From positions 2,796,501-2,860,500 of the forward strand of contig NZ_CP044543.1 of the NCBI RefSeq assembly GCF_008932115.1: a stretch of DNA of 64,000 nt, given 5' to 3'. Below the pieces are notes generated by a model that did no database searches, was not told the origin of the DNA, and was given only the letters and a program-made list of their open reading frames with translations. Position numbers and translations under genes: made by a program. This document shows, in pieces, positions 11,169 to 19,283 of the stretch. The stretch comes from Bradyrhizobium betae. GTDB taxonomy: Bacteria; Pseudomonadota; Alphaproteobacteria; Rhizobiales; Xanthobacteraceae. Each line of letters begins with the position of its first letter. The stretch's first letter is position 1.

Positions 11169-11274
11169 TGTCATTCCGGGGCGCGCGAAGCGCGAACCCG
11201 GAATCCATTCCTCTACAGTGCGTGCAGCCCGATGGATTCCGGGCTCGACGCTCCGCGTCGCCCCGGAATGACGG
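11169..11274. repeat. Dispersed palindromic repeat, family B (copy 3)
   Basis: TGTCATTCCGGGGCGCGCG at the left pairs with CCCCGGAATGACGG at the right. Inner arms GGAATCCAT and ATGGATTCC flank the loop. It sits between the two dehydrogenase genes of the leftward run and is the closest relative of the copy at 7191-7290. Confidence 0.88.
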
Positions 11275-11280
11275 CGGCTA

Positions 11281-12417
11281 TCACAACCCCATCTGCCGGC
11301 TGGCCAGATCCTTCATGATCTCCTCGGTGCCGCCGCCGATGGCGTTGACCTTGACCTCGCGGTAGATGCGCTCGGCCTTGATGCCGCGCATGAAGCCGGC
11401 GCCGCCAAAGATCTGCACCGCTTCCGAGGCGCAGAACGCCATGGTCTGCGTCGCCTGGTTCTTCATCATGCAGATTTCCGCGACCGGGCTCTCGCCCTGC
11501 TCCAGCCGCCAGGCCAGCATCTCCAGCATGGCCTGCGACGCGGCAACTTTCTGCGCCATGTCGACGATCTTGTGGCGGATGACCTGATGCTGGGCGAGCG
11601 GCTTGCCGAATGTCTTGCGCTCCTTGGCGTAGCCGATCGCCTCATCGAGGCAGACCCGCGCGAAGGCTGTGCAGCCCGCCGCCATGCCCATGCGCTCGCT
11701 GTTGAAGTTCTGCATGATGATCTTGAAGCCCTGGCCCTCCTCGCCGATCAGATTTTCGGCCGGCACGCGGCATTCGTCGAAATGCAGCGTCGCGGTGTCG
11801 GAAGCCCACCAGCCCATCTTCTTCAGCTTGATGCGCGACAGGCCGGGGGTGTCGCCCTCGATCAGGAGCAGGCTGACGCCGCCGGCGCCCTCGCCGCCGG
11901 TCCGCACCGCGACGGTCAGATAATCGGCGCGCACGCCGGAGGTGATGAAGGTTTTTTCCCCGCTCACGACGTAGTGATTGCCGTCACGCCGGGCCTTGGT
12001 GCGGAGCCCCGCGACATCAGAACCGCCGCCCGGCTCGGTGATCGCGAGCGCGGAGATCTTCTCGCCCGAAAGCACCTGCGGCAGCACGCGTGCCTTCACC
12101 TCCGGGCGCGCCGCCCGCGCGATCGGCGGCGAGCCGATGGTGTGGCTCATCAGGCTGGCGCTGACACCGCCGGCCCCGGCGCGCGCCAATTCCTGGCTCG
12201 CGACGATCTTCATGAACTGGTCGGCGGCGATCCCGCCATATTCCTCCGGAAATCCGAGCCCCAACAGCCCGATCTCGGCCGCCTTGCGATAGAGCACGCG
12301 GGGAAACTCGCCGGCCTCGTCCCACTCATGGGCGAACGGCGTGATCTCCTTGTCGACGAAGCGCCGCATCACGTCGCGGAAGGCGTCGTGCTCGGCGGTA
12401 TAGAACGGGCTCTTCAT
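11281..12417 (-). CDS. Acyl-CoA dehydrogenase
   Basis: Second acyl-CoA dehydrogenase of the cluster, 378 residues. The landmarks are ALAITEPGGGSDVAGL (FAD/substrate loop), KTFITSGVRADY, and the C-terminal QIFGGAGFMRGIKAERIYRE, with NAIGGGTEEIM at the usual catalytic-loop position. ATG 12417 (MKSPFYTAEHDAF) has GAGGCGAG upstream; the longer frame to 12522 lacks family similarity. It is the first gene of the leftward run and diverges from an acyl-CoA ligase across 268 bases, so the promoter for the run is probably there. Two dehydrogenases suggest a substrate needing two different oxidations. Confidence 0.93.
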   Translation of the reverse strand: MKSPFYTAEHDAFRDVMRRFVDKEITPFAHEWDEAGEFPRVLYRKAAEIGLLGLGFPEEYGGIAADQFMKIVASQELARAGAGGVSASLMSHTIGSPPIARAARPEVKARVLPQVLSGEKISALAITEPGGGSDVAGLRTKARRDGNHYVVSGEKTFITSGVRADYLTVAVRTGGEGAGGVSLLLIEGDTPGLSRIKLKKMGWWASDTATLHFDECRVPAENLIGEEGQGFKIIMQNFNSERMGMAAGCTAFARVCLDEAIGYAKERKTFGKPLAQHQVIRHKIVDMAQKVAASQAMLEMLAWRLEQGESPVAEICMMKNQATQTMAFCASEAVQIFGGAGFMRGIKAERIYREVKVNAIGGGTEEIMKDLASRQMGL

Positions 12418-12685
12418 CGCACTCGCCTCGCTGGCGGATTCGTCCCGTCCACCATGGCCGGAACAATTGCGGTTCACTTGCGCCGAGTGGCTGACCCACA
12501 GAGCCGTTTGGAGCCTGGCCATCGCACTAGCAACTCAACGCAAGACGATTTTCGTCCCCCGCAGGCCAACTCCAAATCAAAAGAAGACGTGCTGCACAAA
12601 ACTCCGGCTGGTCCCCCAGGGCCATGCCGGGCATGGTGCATGACAACAAGAATGCAGGCGGCACCAGACCGCCGAGGAGGAATTC
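12418..12685. promoter_or_regulatory. Divergent promoter region of the catabolic cluster
   Basis: These 268 non-coding bases separate the leftward dehydrogenase gene from the rightward acyl-CoA ligase gene and must hold both promoters. I see no confident -35/-10 pair and no clear AraC half-sites. A small inverted repeat (CATGCCGGGCATG near 12622) and the strong GAGGAGG of the ligase near its right end are the only distinct signals. Confidence 0.5.
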
Positions 12686-14236
12686 GTGGCCGTTCGTTAC
12701 TACGACTGGATCGCCCATCATGGCCGCCGCACACCTGACAAGGTCGCGGTCATCGACCTCGCCAGCGAGCGCCGCTTCACCTATTCGCAGCTCGATGCGC
12801 GTGTCGCGCGCCTGGCTGGCTTCCTCCGCGATACGCTCAAGGTCTCGCGCGGCGACCGGGTCGCGGTGCTGGCACTGAACACGACCGATACGCTGGAGGT
12901 GCAGTTCGCCTGCGGGCGTCTCGGCGCGATCTTCGTGCCGCTCAACACCCGCCTCACCGTTCCCGAGCTCCAGTTCATCACCGCCGACTGCGCGCCGAAG
13001 GTGATGATCCACGACACCGATCTCGCCGACACCGCCCTGAGCGTTGCAAAGCTCTGCAACGTCGCGACCAGCCTGCTGCTCGGCCCCGACGGCGCCTATG
13101 AGGCCGGCATCGCAGCCGCCAAACCTCTCGCCCGTGCCGAAGAGGTCACGCTCGATGACGTCTCGACCATCATGTACACGTCGGGCACCACGGGGCATCC
13201 GAAGGGCGCGACCATCACCCATGGCATGACGTTCTGGAACTGCGTCAATCTCGGCGGCCCCGCCTGCATCGGGCCGGCCTCGGTGCTGCTCACCGTGCTG
13301 CCGCTGTTCCACACCGGCGGGCTGAATTGCTACACCAATCCGGTGCTGCATGCTGGCGGCACCGTGCAAATCATGCGTGCCTTCGATCCCGGTGTCGCGC
13401 TCGGCCTGATCAGCGATCCCGCACAGGGCATCAACGTGTTCTTCGGCGTGCCCGCGATCTACCAGTTCATGGCACAGCATCCGGCCTTCGCGACCACCGA
13501 CCTCGGCCGGCTGATCGTCGGCGGTGTCGGCGGCGCGCCGATGCCGGTGCCGCTGCTGAAAGTCTGGGAGGCGCGCGGCGTCGCGCTTCAGCAAGGCTAC
13601 GGCATGACCGAGACGTCGCCTGCCGTGCTGGTGCTCGACCGCGAGGACGCAGCGCGGAAAGCCGGCTCCGCCGGCAAGCCGGTGCTGCACACGGAGGTGC
13701 GGATCGTCCGCCCCGACGGCGGCGACGCCGATGTCGGCGAACTCGGGGAGCTCTGGGTGAAGGGGCCGAACATCACGCCCGGCTACTGGAACAGGCCCGA
13801 AGCGAACAAGACGTCGTTCACCGACGGCTGGCTGCACACCGGCGACGCGACCCGCATCGACGAGGAAGGCTTCTACTACATCGTCGACCGCTGGAAGGAC
13901 ATGTACATCTCCGGCGGCGAAAACGTCTATCCGGCTGAGGTCGAGAACGTCCTGCATCAGCTCAATGCGATCGCGGAAGCCGCCGTGATCGGCATTCCCG
14001 ACCCGCAATGGGGCGAGGTCGGCCTCGCCATCGTCGCGGTCAAGCCCGGTCAGCGGCTGACCGAAGCCGATGTTTTCACGCATTGCGCGGCGAATCTGGC
14101 GCGGTTCAAATGTCCGCGGCAGGTTCGCTTTGTCGATGCGCTGCCGCGCAACGCGACCGGCAAGATCCACAAGCCGACCTTGCGCAAGGACTTTTCGGTC
14201 GCCTCGGAAGTCGACAGGAAAGTCGCCAACGCCTGA
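12686..14236 (+). CDS. Acyl-CoA synthetase (AMP-forming ligase)
   Basis: ATP-dependent acid:CoA ligase of 516 residues, which activates a carboxylic acid for the neighbouring dehydrogenases and carboxylase. The ANL-superfamily motifs are present: the phosphate loop MYTSGTTGHPKG (about residue 160), GYGMTETSP, the hinge motif GWLHTGDATRIDEEGFYYIVDR, and the C-terminal lysine motif PRNATGKIHK. The start is GTG 12686 (MAVRYYDW), with GAGGAGG about 6 bases before it. It is read opposite to the dehydrogenases. A rho-independent terminator follows directly. Confidence 0.93.
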   Translation: MAVRYYDWIAHHGRRTPDKVAVIDLASERRFTYSQLDARVARLAGFLRDTLKVSRGDRVAVLALNTTDTLEVQFACGRLGAIFVPLNTRLTVPELQFITADCAPKVMIHDTDLADTALSVAKLCNVATSLLLGPDGAYEAGIAAAKPLARAEEVTLDDVSTIMYTSGTTGHPKGATITHGMTFWNCVNLGGPACIGPASVLLTVLPLFHTGGLNCYTNPVLHAGGTVQIMRAFDPGVALGLISDPAQGINVFFGVPAIYQFMAQHPAFATTDLGRLIVGGVGGAPMPVPLLKVWEARGVALQQGYGMTETSPAVLVLDREDAARKAGSAGKPVLHTEVRIVRPDGGDADVGELGELWVKGPNITPGYWNRPEANKTSFTDGWLHTGDATRIDEEGFYYIVDRWKDMYISGGENVYPAEVENVLHQLNAIAEAAVIGIPDPQWGEVGLAIVAVKPGQRLTEADVFTHCAANLARFKCPRQVRFVDALPRNATGKIHKPTLRKDFSVASEVDRKVANA

Positions 14237-14238
14237 TC

Positions 14239-14268
14239 AAAGCGCCCCTTTCGGGCGCTTTTCTTTTT
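14239..14268 (+). terminator. Rho-independent terminator after the acyl-CoA ligase
   Basis: Arms AAAGCGCCC (14239-14247) and GGGCGCTTT (14253-14261) form a perfect 9-base-pair stem with a five-base loop. A T-rich tract follows. It begins three bases after the ligase stop. Confidence 0.9.
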
Positions 14269-14311
14269 CGACGTGCCTGCTCCAACCCAGAAGAAACCCC
14301 AAGGAATTTTC

Positions 14312-15532
14312 ATGAACAAGAAACTCTCCCTGCTTGCCGCGGCAGCCGCGCTGACGTTGCTCACGGCCCAGGGCGCTTACGCGCAGAAGAAATACGACAC
14401 CGGCGCCAGCGACACCGAGATCAAGATCGGCAATGTCGAGGCCTATTCCGGCCCCGCTTCCGCCTACGGCATCATCGGCAAGACCGAAGACGCCTATTTC
14501 AAGATGATCAACGACCAAGGCGGCATCAACGGCCGCAAGATCAATTTCATCTCCTACGACGACGGCTACTCGCCGCCGAAGACCGTGGAGCAGGTCCGCA
14601 AGCTGATCGAGAGCGACGAAGTCTTTCTCGTCTTCAACGCGCTGGGCACGCCGACCCAGACCGCCGTGCAGAAATATCACAACGCCAAGAAGGTGCCGCA
14701 GCTCTTCCTCGCCACCGGCGCCAGCAAGTGGAACGATCCGAAAGCCTTCCCGTGGACCATGGGCTTCCAGCCCAGCTACCGGGTCGAGGCGCGGATCTTC
14801 GCGAAATACATCATGAAGGCAAAGCCCGATGCCAAGGTCGCGATCTTCTATGCCAATGATGATTTCGGCAAGGACTACGTCGCCGGCATCAAGGAGATCT
14901 TCGGCGAGAAGGCGTCCTCGCTGATCGTCGCGGAAGAGAGCTATGAGACCACCGAGCCTTCGATCGATTCCCACATCGTCAAGCTGAAGGGCACCGGCGC
15001 GAATGTCTTCGTCAACATCGCGACGCCAAAATTCGCGGCACAGGCGATCAAGAAGATCGCCGAACTCGAATGGAAGCCGATGCAAGTGATGACCGACGTC
15101 TCGATCTCGATCGGCGCGGTGATGCAGCCGGCCGGCCTGCAGGCCTCCGAGGGCGTGCTGTCGGCGGGCTACCTGAAGGACGCCGCCGACCCGCAATGGA
15201 AGGACGACGACGGCATGAAGAAGTTCCTGGCCTTCGTGAACAAATACATGCCGGGCGCCGATATCACCGACACCAACCTGGTCTACGGCTATGCCGCCGC
15301 GCAGACTCTGGTACAGACATTGAAGCAGTGCGGCGACGATCTGACCCGGGAGAACGTGATGAAGCAGGCCGCGAGCCTGAAGGATTTCGCACCCGACACG
15401 CTGATCCCCGGCATCAAGATCAATACCGGCTCCGGCGACTTCGCCCCGATCGAGCAGCTCAAGATGATGCAGTTCAAGGGCGGCAAGTGGGACCTGTTCG
15501 GCGACATCATCAGCGCCGAAACGGGCGGCTGA
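14312..15532 (+). CDS. ABC transporter periplasmic substrate-binding protein (branched-chain amino acid/LivJ type)
   Basis: A 406-residue periplasmic binding protein. The signal peptide is clear (MNKKLSLLAAAAALTLL, cleavage likely after AYA near residue 25). The mature part is a Leu/Ile/Val-type type I fold (DTEIKIGNVEAYSGPASAYG; GINGRKINFISYDDGY; FYANDDFGKDYVAG). Such proteins also bind aromatic and other organic acids. ATG 14312 with AAGGA upstream is chosen over the GTG at 14273. No permease or ATPase of the matching class is nearby. It follows the acyl-CoA ligase behind a terminator and may capture the acid that the cluster degrades. Confidence 0.9.
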   Translation: MNKKLSLLAAAAALTLLTAQGAYAQKKYDTGASDTEIKIGNVEAYSGPASAYGIIGKTEDAYFKMINDQGGINGRKINFISYDDGYSPPKTVEQVRKLIESDEVFLVFNALGTPTQTAVQKYHNAKKVPQLFLATGASKWNDPKAFPWTMGFQPSYRVEARIFAKYIMKAKPDAKVAIFYANDDFGKDYVAGIKEIFGEKASSLIVAEESYETTEPSIDSHIVKLKGTGANVFVNIATPKFAAQAIKKIAELEWKPMQVMTDVSISIGAVMQPAGLQASEGVLSAGYLKDAADPQWKDDDGMKKFLAFVNKYMPGADITDTNLVYGYAAAQTLVQTLKQCGDDLTRENVMKQAASLKDFAPDTLIPGIKINTGSGDFAPIEQLKMMQFKGGKWDLFGDIISAETGG

Positions 15533-15541
15533 CCCGACGCG

Positions 15542-16794
15542 ATGCCCCGCACAGACGATCGGGAGCCGTCCCTGACGGAGACGGCTCCCGCCGCGATCGA
15601 TGCGGCGGGCGCTCCGCCGCTTTTCTTTCTGCACATTCGCAAGACCGCGGGCGTTTCGCTGCGCGGCTTGCTCGCAAACCGCTTTCCCGCCGACCGGGTC
15701 CTGTTTCAGGCCCATTCGCTCAGCGGTCGACAACAGCCGGGCGATGCGCACTTCGTCACCGGTCATGTCGGCTTTGACTATGCCGAACGCTTCAGGGTGC
15801 GGCCGACGATCTTCACGGTTCTGCGCGAGCCGATGGCACGTTGCACCTCGGCCTATGATTTCTTCCAAAGCCACAGCGAGGCGTTCTTTCGTACACTCGC
15901 CATGGAGCTCAGCACCGAGGAATACCAGGCTCGGCGCCGGTTCCAGGATCGCGCGCGCCAGCTCGGCGCAGCACGCTTTCTGGCCGAGGAGGCGACGCTG
16001 GCGCGCTACTGGCTTGCAAATGTGCAGACGAGGCAGCTGGCCGGCGCCACGTGCCAACATCTGCGCGACGATGATCCGCGCCTGCTCAGTGTGGCACAAC
16101 GACATCTCGCCGACATCGATCTGGCGGGCATCCTGGAGCGGCAGGCGGATACGCTGCAGTTGCTCGGACGGATGATGGGCTGGGGCGCGCTCGGTCCGCT
16201 GCAGCACCTCAACCGAACGCCGCGATCAGGCGAGGCGGTAATCGATCCGGATTCGCTCGAGGTCTTGCGGTCGTGGAACGAGCTCGATTTGCAGCTCTAC
16301 GATGGGGCACGCCGATTGTTCGAACAGAAGCTTGGCGCGTCTGCCAGCGAACCGGTTCCGGAACTTGCGGCTTCGATCCCAACCGATGGCTTCACCCCGG
16401 ACCAGCCGCTGCATGGGTCGGGTTGGCATGAGCGGGAGCGTCATGAGGGCGGTGGCTGTGCTGGAATTCCGGGTCGATCGCGACATTGAACCTGCGAAGT
16501 GCGACTGCAAGCCCATCCCGGTTTCAATGCCGACTCTCCCATGTCTTCAACGAGGATGCGCTGAAACAGCTCAGTATCTCGCTCAACAGCCGTAGGCTCA
16601 CATTGCGCCGACGCACAGACAAAGGCGGCTTCCTGCTCGAAAGCGAGGTCCCCGTCGAAGCATGGACAGCAGACACCCATCGCGCATCATTCGCGTACCA
16701 TTGTCCGATCATGGGACGTCCGCAACAGCTTAACCCATCGTCGCCCGACGCCCGACAGCTCGGCTTTGCGCTCGAACGGCTCAACTTGCTTTGA
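15542..16794 (+). pseudogene. Sulfotransferase-like gene with C-terminal beta-sandwich module, broken by a -1 frameshift
   Basis: The first frame (15542-16489) encodes a P-loop sulfotransferase-like domain. LFFLHIRKTAGVS near residue 30 fits the PAPS 5'-phosphosulfate loop and TVLREPMARCTSAYDF the 3'-phosphate site. A linker GFTPDQPLHGSGWHERE follows. The reading then leaves frame near base 16447 and ends in junk (AGIPGRSRH). The missing module continues in the next frame from about 16447 to the TGA at 16794, starting GRWLCWNSGSIATL and ending SPDARQLGFALERLNLL. Restoring one G near 16447-16449 would fuse the parts into about 417 residues. It is either a real inactivating deletion or a sequencing error. 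Confidence 0.75.
15561..15589. other. Perfect 10-bp hairpin near the start of the sulfotransferase-like gene
   Basis: GGGAGCCGTC (15561-15570) and GACGGCTCCC (15580-15589) are exact inverted repeats around a nine-base loop. There is no T tract. It begins 29 bases after the binding-protein stop and could mark the end of that transcript. It could also fold over the beginning of the sulfotransferase-like reading frame. Confidence 0.6.
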
Positions 16795-16832
16795 ACAATC
16801 GCATGCCTGAATGCGGAGCGGCCGGAAGGCTG

Positions 16833-18287
16833 TCAGGCGGCTCGGAGCTCGATTGCTGCCACGGCGAGCCCGAGGCGGCGTGAATCACCGGCACCTCTGA
16901 ATACGGGGCACGCCCATGCAAGAATTGCGACACCTGAGGCCGGCAGATCGAGGCTCAGCGTATAGCTCTCGCGGTCGATTGTGACCGCCGAAGAGGCGAC
17001 GTTCGCGCCGTCGAGGTAGAAATGCACACCGATCTTGTCCAGCGGCGCGCGGAGTCCGGGGCTTTGGATGCGGGCAATATTGCGACCGGGAGCGCCTTTG
17101 ATGCGGACCGCAGCCTCCGGCTCACTCCAGCAAAATCTGTAGCCAGCCCAGGACTCCATTCCGTGGAATCCAAGCTGCCCGAGGACGCTGTCGCCGATCA
17201 ATTTCGCCGGTGACCTTGAATACGAGCGAAGGCGACGGATGCAATCGAGCCTTTGCTGGTGGATCAGCGCTCCGATATAGCACCTCAGCCACCGCGCAAT
17301 GGCTGCGGGGGATCCGAACACCGCAAGCCCGCTCAGAACCGTGCGCGCATGCGAGACAGCTAGCCACGCCGCCATACGCGCGCCGAGGTCGCCGAACAGT
17401 GCCGTCGTGGCCCAGCGCCAGAAGGCACGCAGCTTTTCGTCAGGTCGCTTCCAGCCCCGGCCCGTGAGGCTGTAGCGGACCAGCGCGTTCAGCGCATTGC
17501 GGGCGAGCGCTGCGTCATCTTCGTACCACGCGCTCCATTCGGCCGGGATGTCGAGCAGCTCGCCGCCGGGATCGCGGCGGCCCTCGCTGAGATAGCGGAT
17601 CTCACCTTCAACGAAATCGAGCGTGAATTTCTTCAACTCGCCGATCTCGCCGATGTAGTAGTGATGGAAGCGCGCTTCTTCGAGATAGCCGATCGCATGG
17701 CCTCTGGCGTAATATGCGGCGGCGAGCACCCATTCGGCAAAATGGCCGAGCTCCTCGCGCAGGCCGCCGCATTCCTCATATACGTCGCGCCGCGTCACGA
17801 AACATTGATCCAGGACCTTGCGCCATGGGTGCACCTTCATGCCGAACTCTATGTCGGCCTGGTATATCGCGGCCTCCGCCTCAGACAGACGGTTGTGGCA
17901 GATCGGCACCGATCTGCAGGAGAACCCGACCCAATCGGGATGCTCGTCGATCGCGCGGATGCAGAGCTCGATTACATCCGGCTCCGGCCGACAGTGCGAT
18001 TCCGTGAAGAACAGATAGCTGCCGCGAGCCTTGGTTGCGCCGAATGCGCAGAGCCCGATGTCGTGCTCCGATGCCGTGAATTCCAGGCGCGCCCGGTCGC
18101 CGGCGAGCGCCCTCAGCTCGTCGCGCGCCGTGAAGTCGGGCGGCACGACCAGGATGATTTCGTAGAGAGATTTCTCAGCGGTCTGCGACACCCAGCCGAG
18201 CCAGGATTGCTCCCACTGCCCGCGATGATATTCGAGCGGGATGATGACGGAGAACACGGGCTGGTCGGGACTCACGCCGGATCTCAC
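16833..18287 (-). CDS. Glycosyltransferase family 2 protein with C-terminal beta-sandwich module
   Basis: A 484-residue protein with an N-terminal GT-A fold: FSVIIPLEYHRGQWEQSW near residue 12, then a nucleotide-sugar site whose usual DXD is replaced by FFTESHCRPEPDV. A helical middle region with possible membrane-proximal segments follows. The C-terminal 120 residues (GMESWAGYRFCWSEPEAAV to GDSRRLGLAVAAIEL) are a beta-sandwich-like module shared with two neighbours. The start is uncertain: GTG 18287 abuts GAGGA too closely, and GTG 18275 sits 12 bases from it. It converges with the broken sulfotransferase-like gene, 38 bases apart. A role in surface glycan synthesis is inference. Confidence 0.82.
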   Translation of the reverse strand: MRSGVSPDQPVFSVIIPLEYHRGQWEQSWLGWVSQTAEKSLYEIILVVPPDFTARDELRALAGDRARLEFTASEHDIGLCAFGATKARGSYLFFTESHCRPEPDVIELCIRAIDEHPDWVGFSCRSVPICHNRLSEAEAAIYQADIEFGMKVHPWRKVLDQCFVTRRDVYEECGGLREELGHFAEWVLAAAYYARGHAIGYLEEARFHHYYIGEIGELKKFTLDFVEGEIRYLSEGRRDPGGELLDIPAEWSAWYEDDAALARNALNALVRYSLTGRGWKRPDEKLRAFWRWATTALFGDLGARMAAWLAVSHARTVLSGLAVFGSPAAIARWLRCYIGALIHQQRLDCIRRLRSYSRSPAKLIGDSVLGQLGFHGMESWAGYRFCWSEPEAAVRIKGAPGRNIARIQSPGLRAPLDKIGVHFYLDGANVASSAVTIDRESYTLSLDLPASGVAILAWACPVFRGAGDSRRLGLAVAAIELRAA

Positions 18288-18329
18288 TCCTCAACATGAT
18301 CGCGCACGTCGCCGACTCATGCGCAGGGT

Positions 18330-19100
18330 CTAGGCGGGCAGAAACAGAGCAAACGATTCGTCGACCGTGCGGCGAAGGTGATCCCGATATAATTTGTAGT
18401 TTGCGTGGTCGGATGTGACCCGTCCCACGGACGGATTGGAAATATTTCTTGCGGGCACGTAGGCGATCGGTGCTGCGATCGGCGTCAGTTGCGAACCGGG
18501 GCCGGCCCGGAGAGTCGAGATGATGCCGTACATCTCGCCGGCCACCGTCGGCCGCGACACCGTGATCACGCGATGCTGGCCGTGCTTGATGATGACAAGA
18601 TAGATGAAGCCGGACTGGTGCGGCACAGCGACCTCGCCGGTGTGCTCATAGGCCGCATCGGTCCGCTCGCCCTCGCGGAACACCAGTGCAGAGACCTTCG
18701 GCTCCCAGACGATTTCGGTGCGGTAGGCGAAGATCGCGTCCTTGTCGCCGAACGACGGCCGCAGCGTGATGTAGACGTCCTCGAGCCAGGTCACGGCGCG
18801 ATGCGCATAGGAACCGAGGCTGTCGGGCGCGACATCGCTTGCGGCCGGAGGCGTCACCACGACGGCACTTTTTCGCAAGGACACGCCAAGTGCCTGCTCC
18901 AGCCGCACGGTCGTCGCCAGCGTGAATGGCCGGCGGCCGCCAAGCACCTTCTCCAGCGTCGACAGGCTGAGCTTGGCCTGCTCGGCCAGCGCCTGCCGGG
19001 AGATCCGGCGCCGGGCGAGCTCCTCGCGAATGGTCTCCGCGATCTCGCGGCTCTGCTCGTCCGACAACTGCTTGTCGGTGAATTTATCCTGCGTCTGCAT
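18330..19100 (-). CDS. XRE-family transcriptional regulator
   Basis: A 256-residue regulator. Residues about 10-75 form a Cro/C1-type helix-turn-helix (RISRQALAEQAKLSLSTLEKVLGGRRPFT). The remaining 180 residues are a sensor-like region of unknown family (HRAVTWLEDVYITLRPSF; GFIYLVIIKHGQHRVITVSRP). ATG 19100 is the first start giving a sensible N-terminus; the frame further upstream is not conserved-looking. It diverges from the VIT/vWA sortase-target gene, with 183 bases between them, and may control it. Confidence 0.85.
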   Translation of the reverse strand: MQTQDKFTDKQLSDEQSREIAETIREELARRRISRQALAEQAKLSLSTLEKVLGGRRPFTLATTVRLEQALGVSLRKSAVVVTPPAASDVAPDSLGSYAHRAVTWLEDVYITLRPSFGDKDAIFAYRTEIVWEPKVSALVFREGERTDAAYEHTGEVAVPHQSGFIYLVIIKHGQHRVITVSRPTVAGEMYGIISTLRAGPGSQLTPIAAPIAYVPARNISNPSVGRVTSDHANYKLYRDHLRRTVDESFALFLPA

Positions 19101-19283
19101 CGTGGCCCTGCCTTGGAAGCACCAGTGTAGCAGGGCGGACAGACCGGCACAAAACCGCACATGGCCGCCTCGACGCGGGCCAGCCGGGCCGCCCGCGGCG
19201 GAACATTGCCGATCGTTCTGCTCGCGAAGTCTCCCCTCCCGGCGGAAGCTGACCCCACCACACATCCTTCGGGAGCAGGTCAA

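Noticed and set aside
12527..14170. 547-codon minus-strand frame opposite the acyl-CoA ligase
   Set aside because: No recognisable domain; the ligase on the plus strand has all ANL motifs.
14237..16207. Very long open frame (656 codons) on the minus strand opposite the binding protein and sulfotransferase-like gene
   Set aside because: It is antisense to clear genes, has arginine/leucine/glycine-rich low-complexity translation and no domain. It arises from GC-rich third codon positions.
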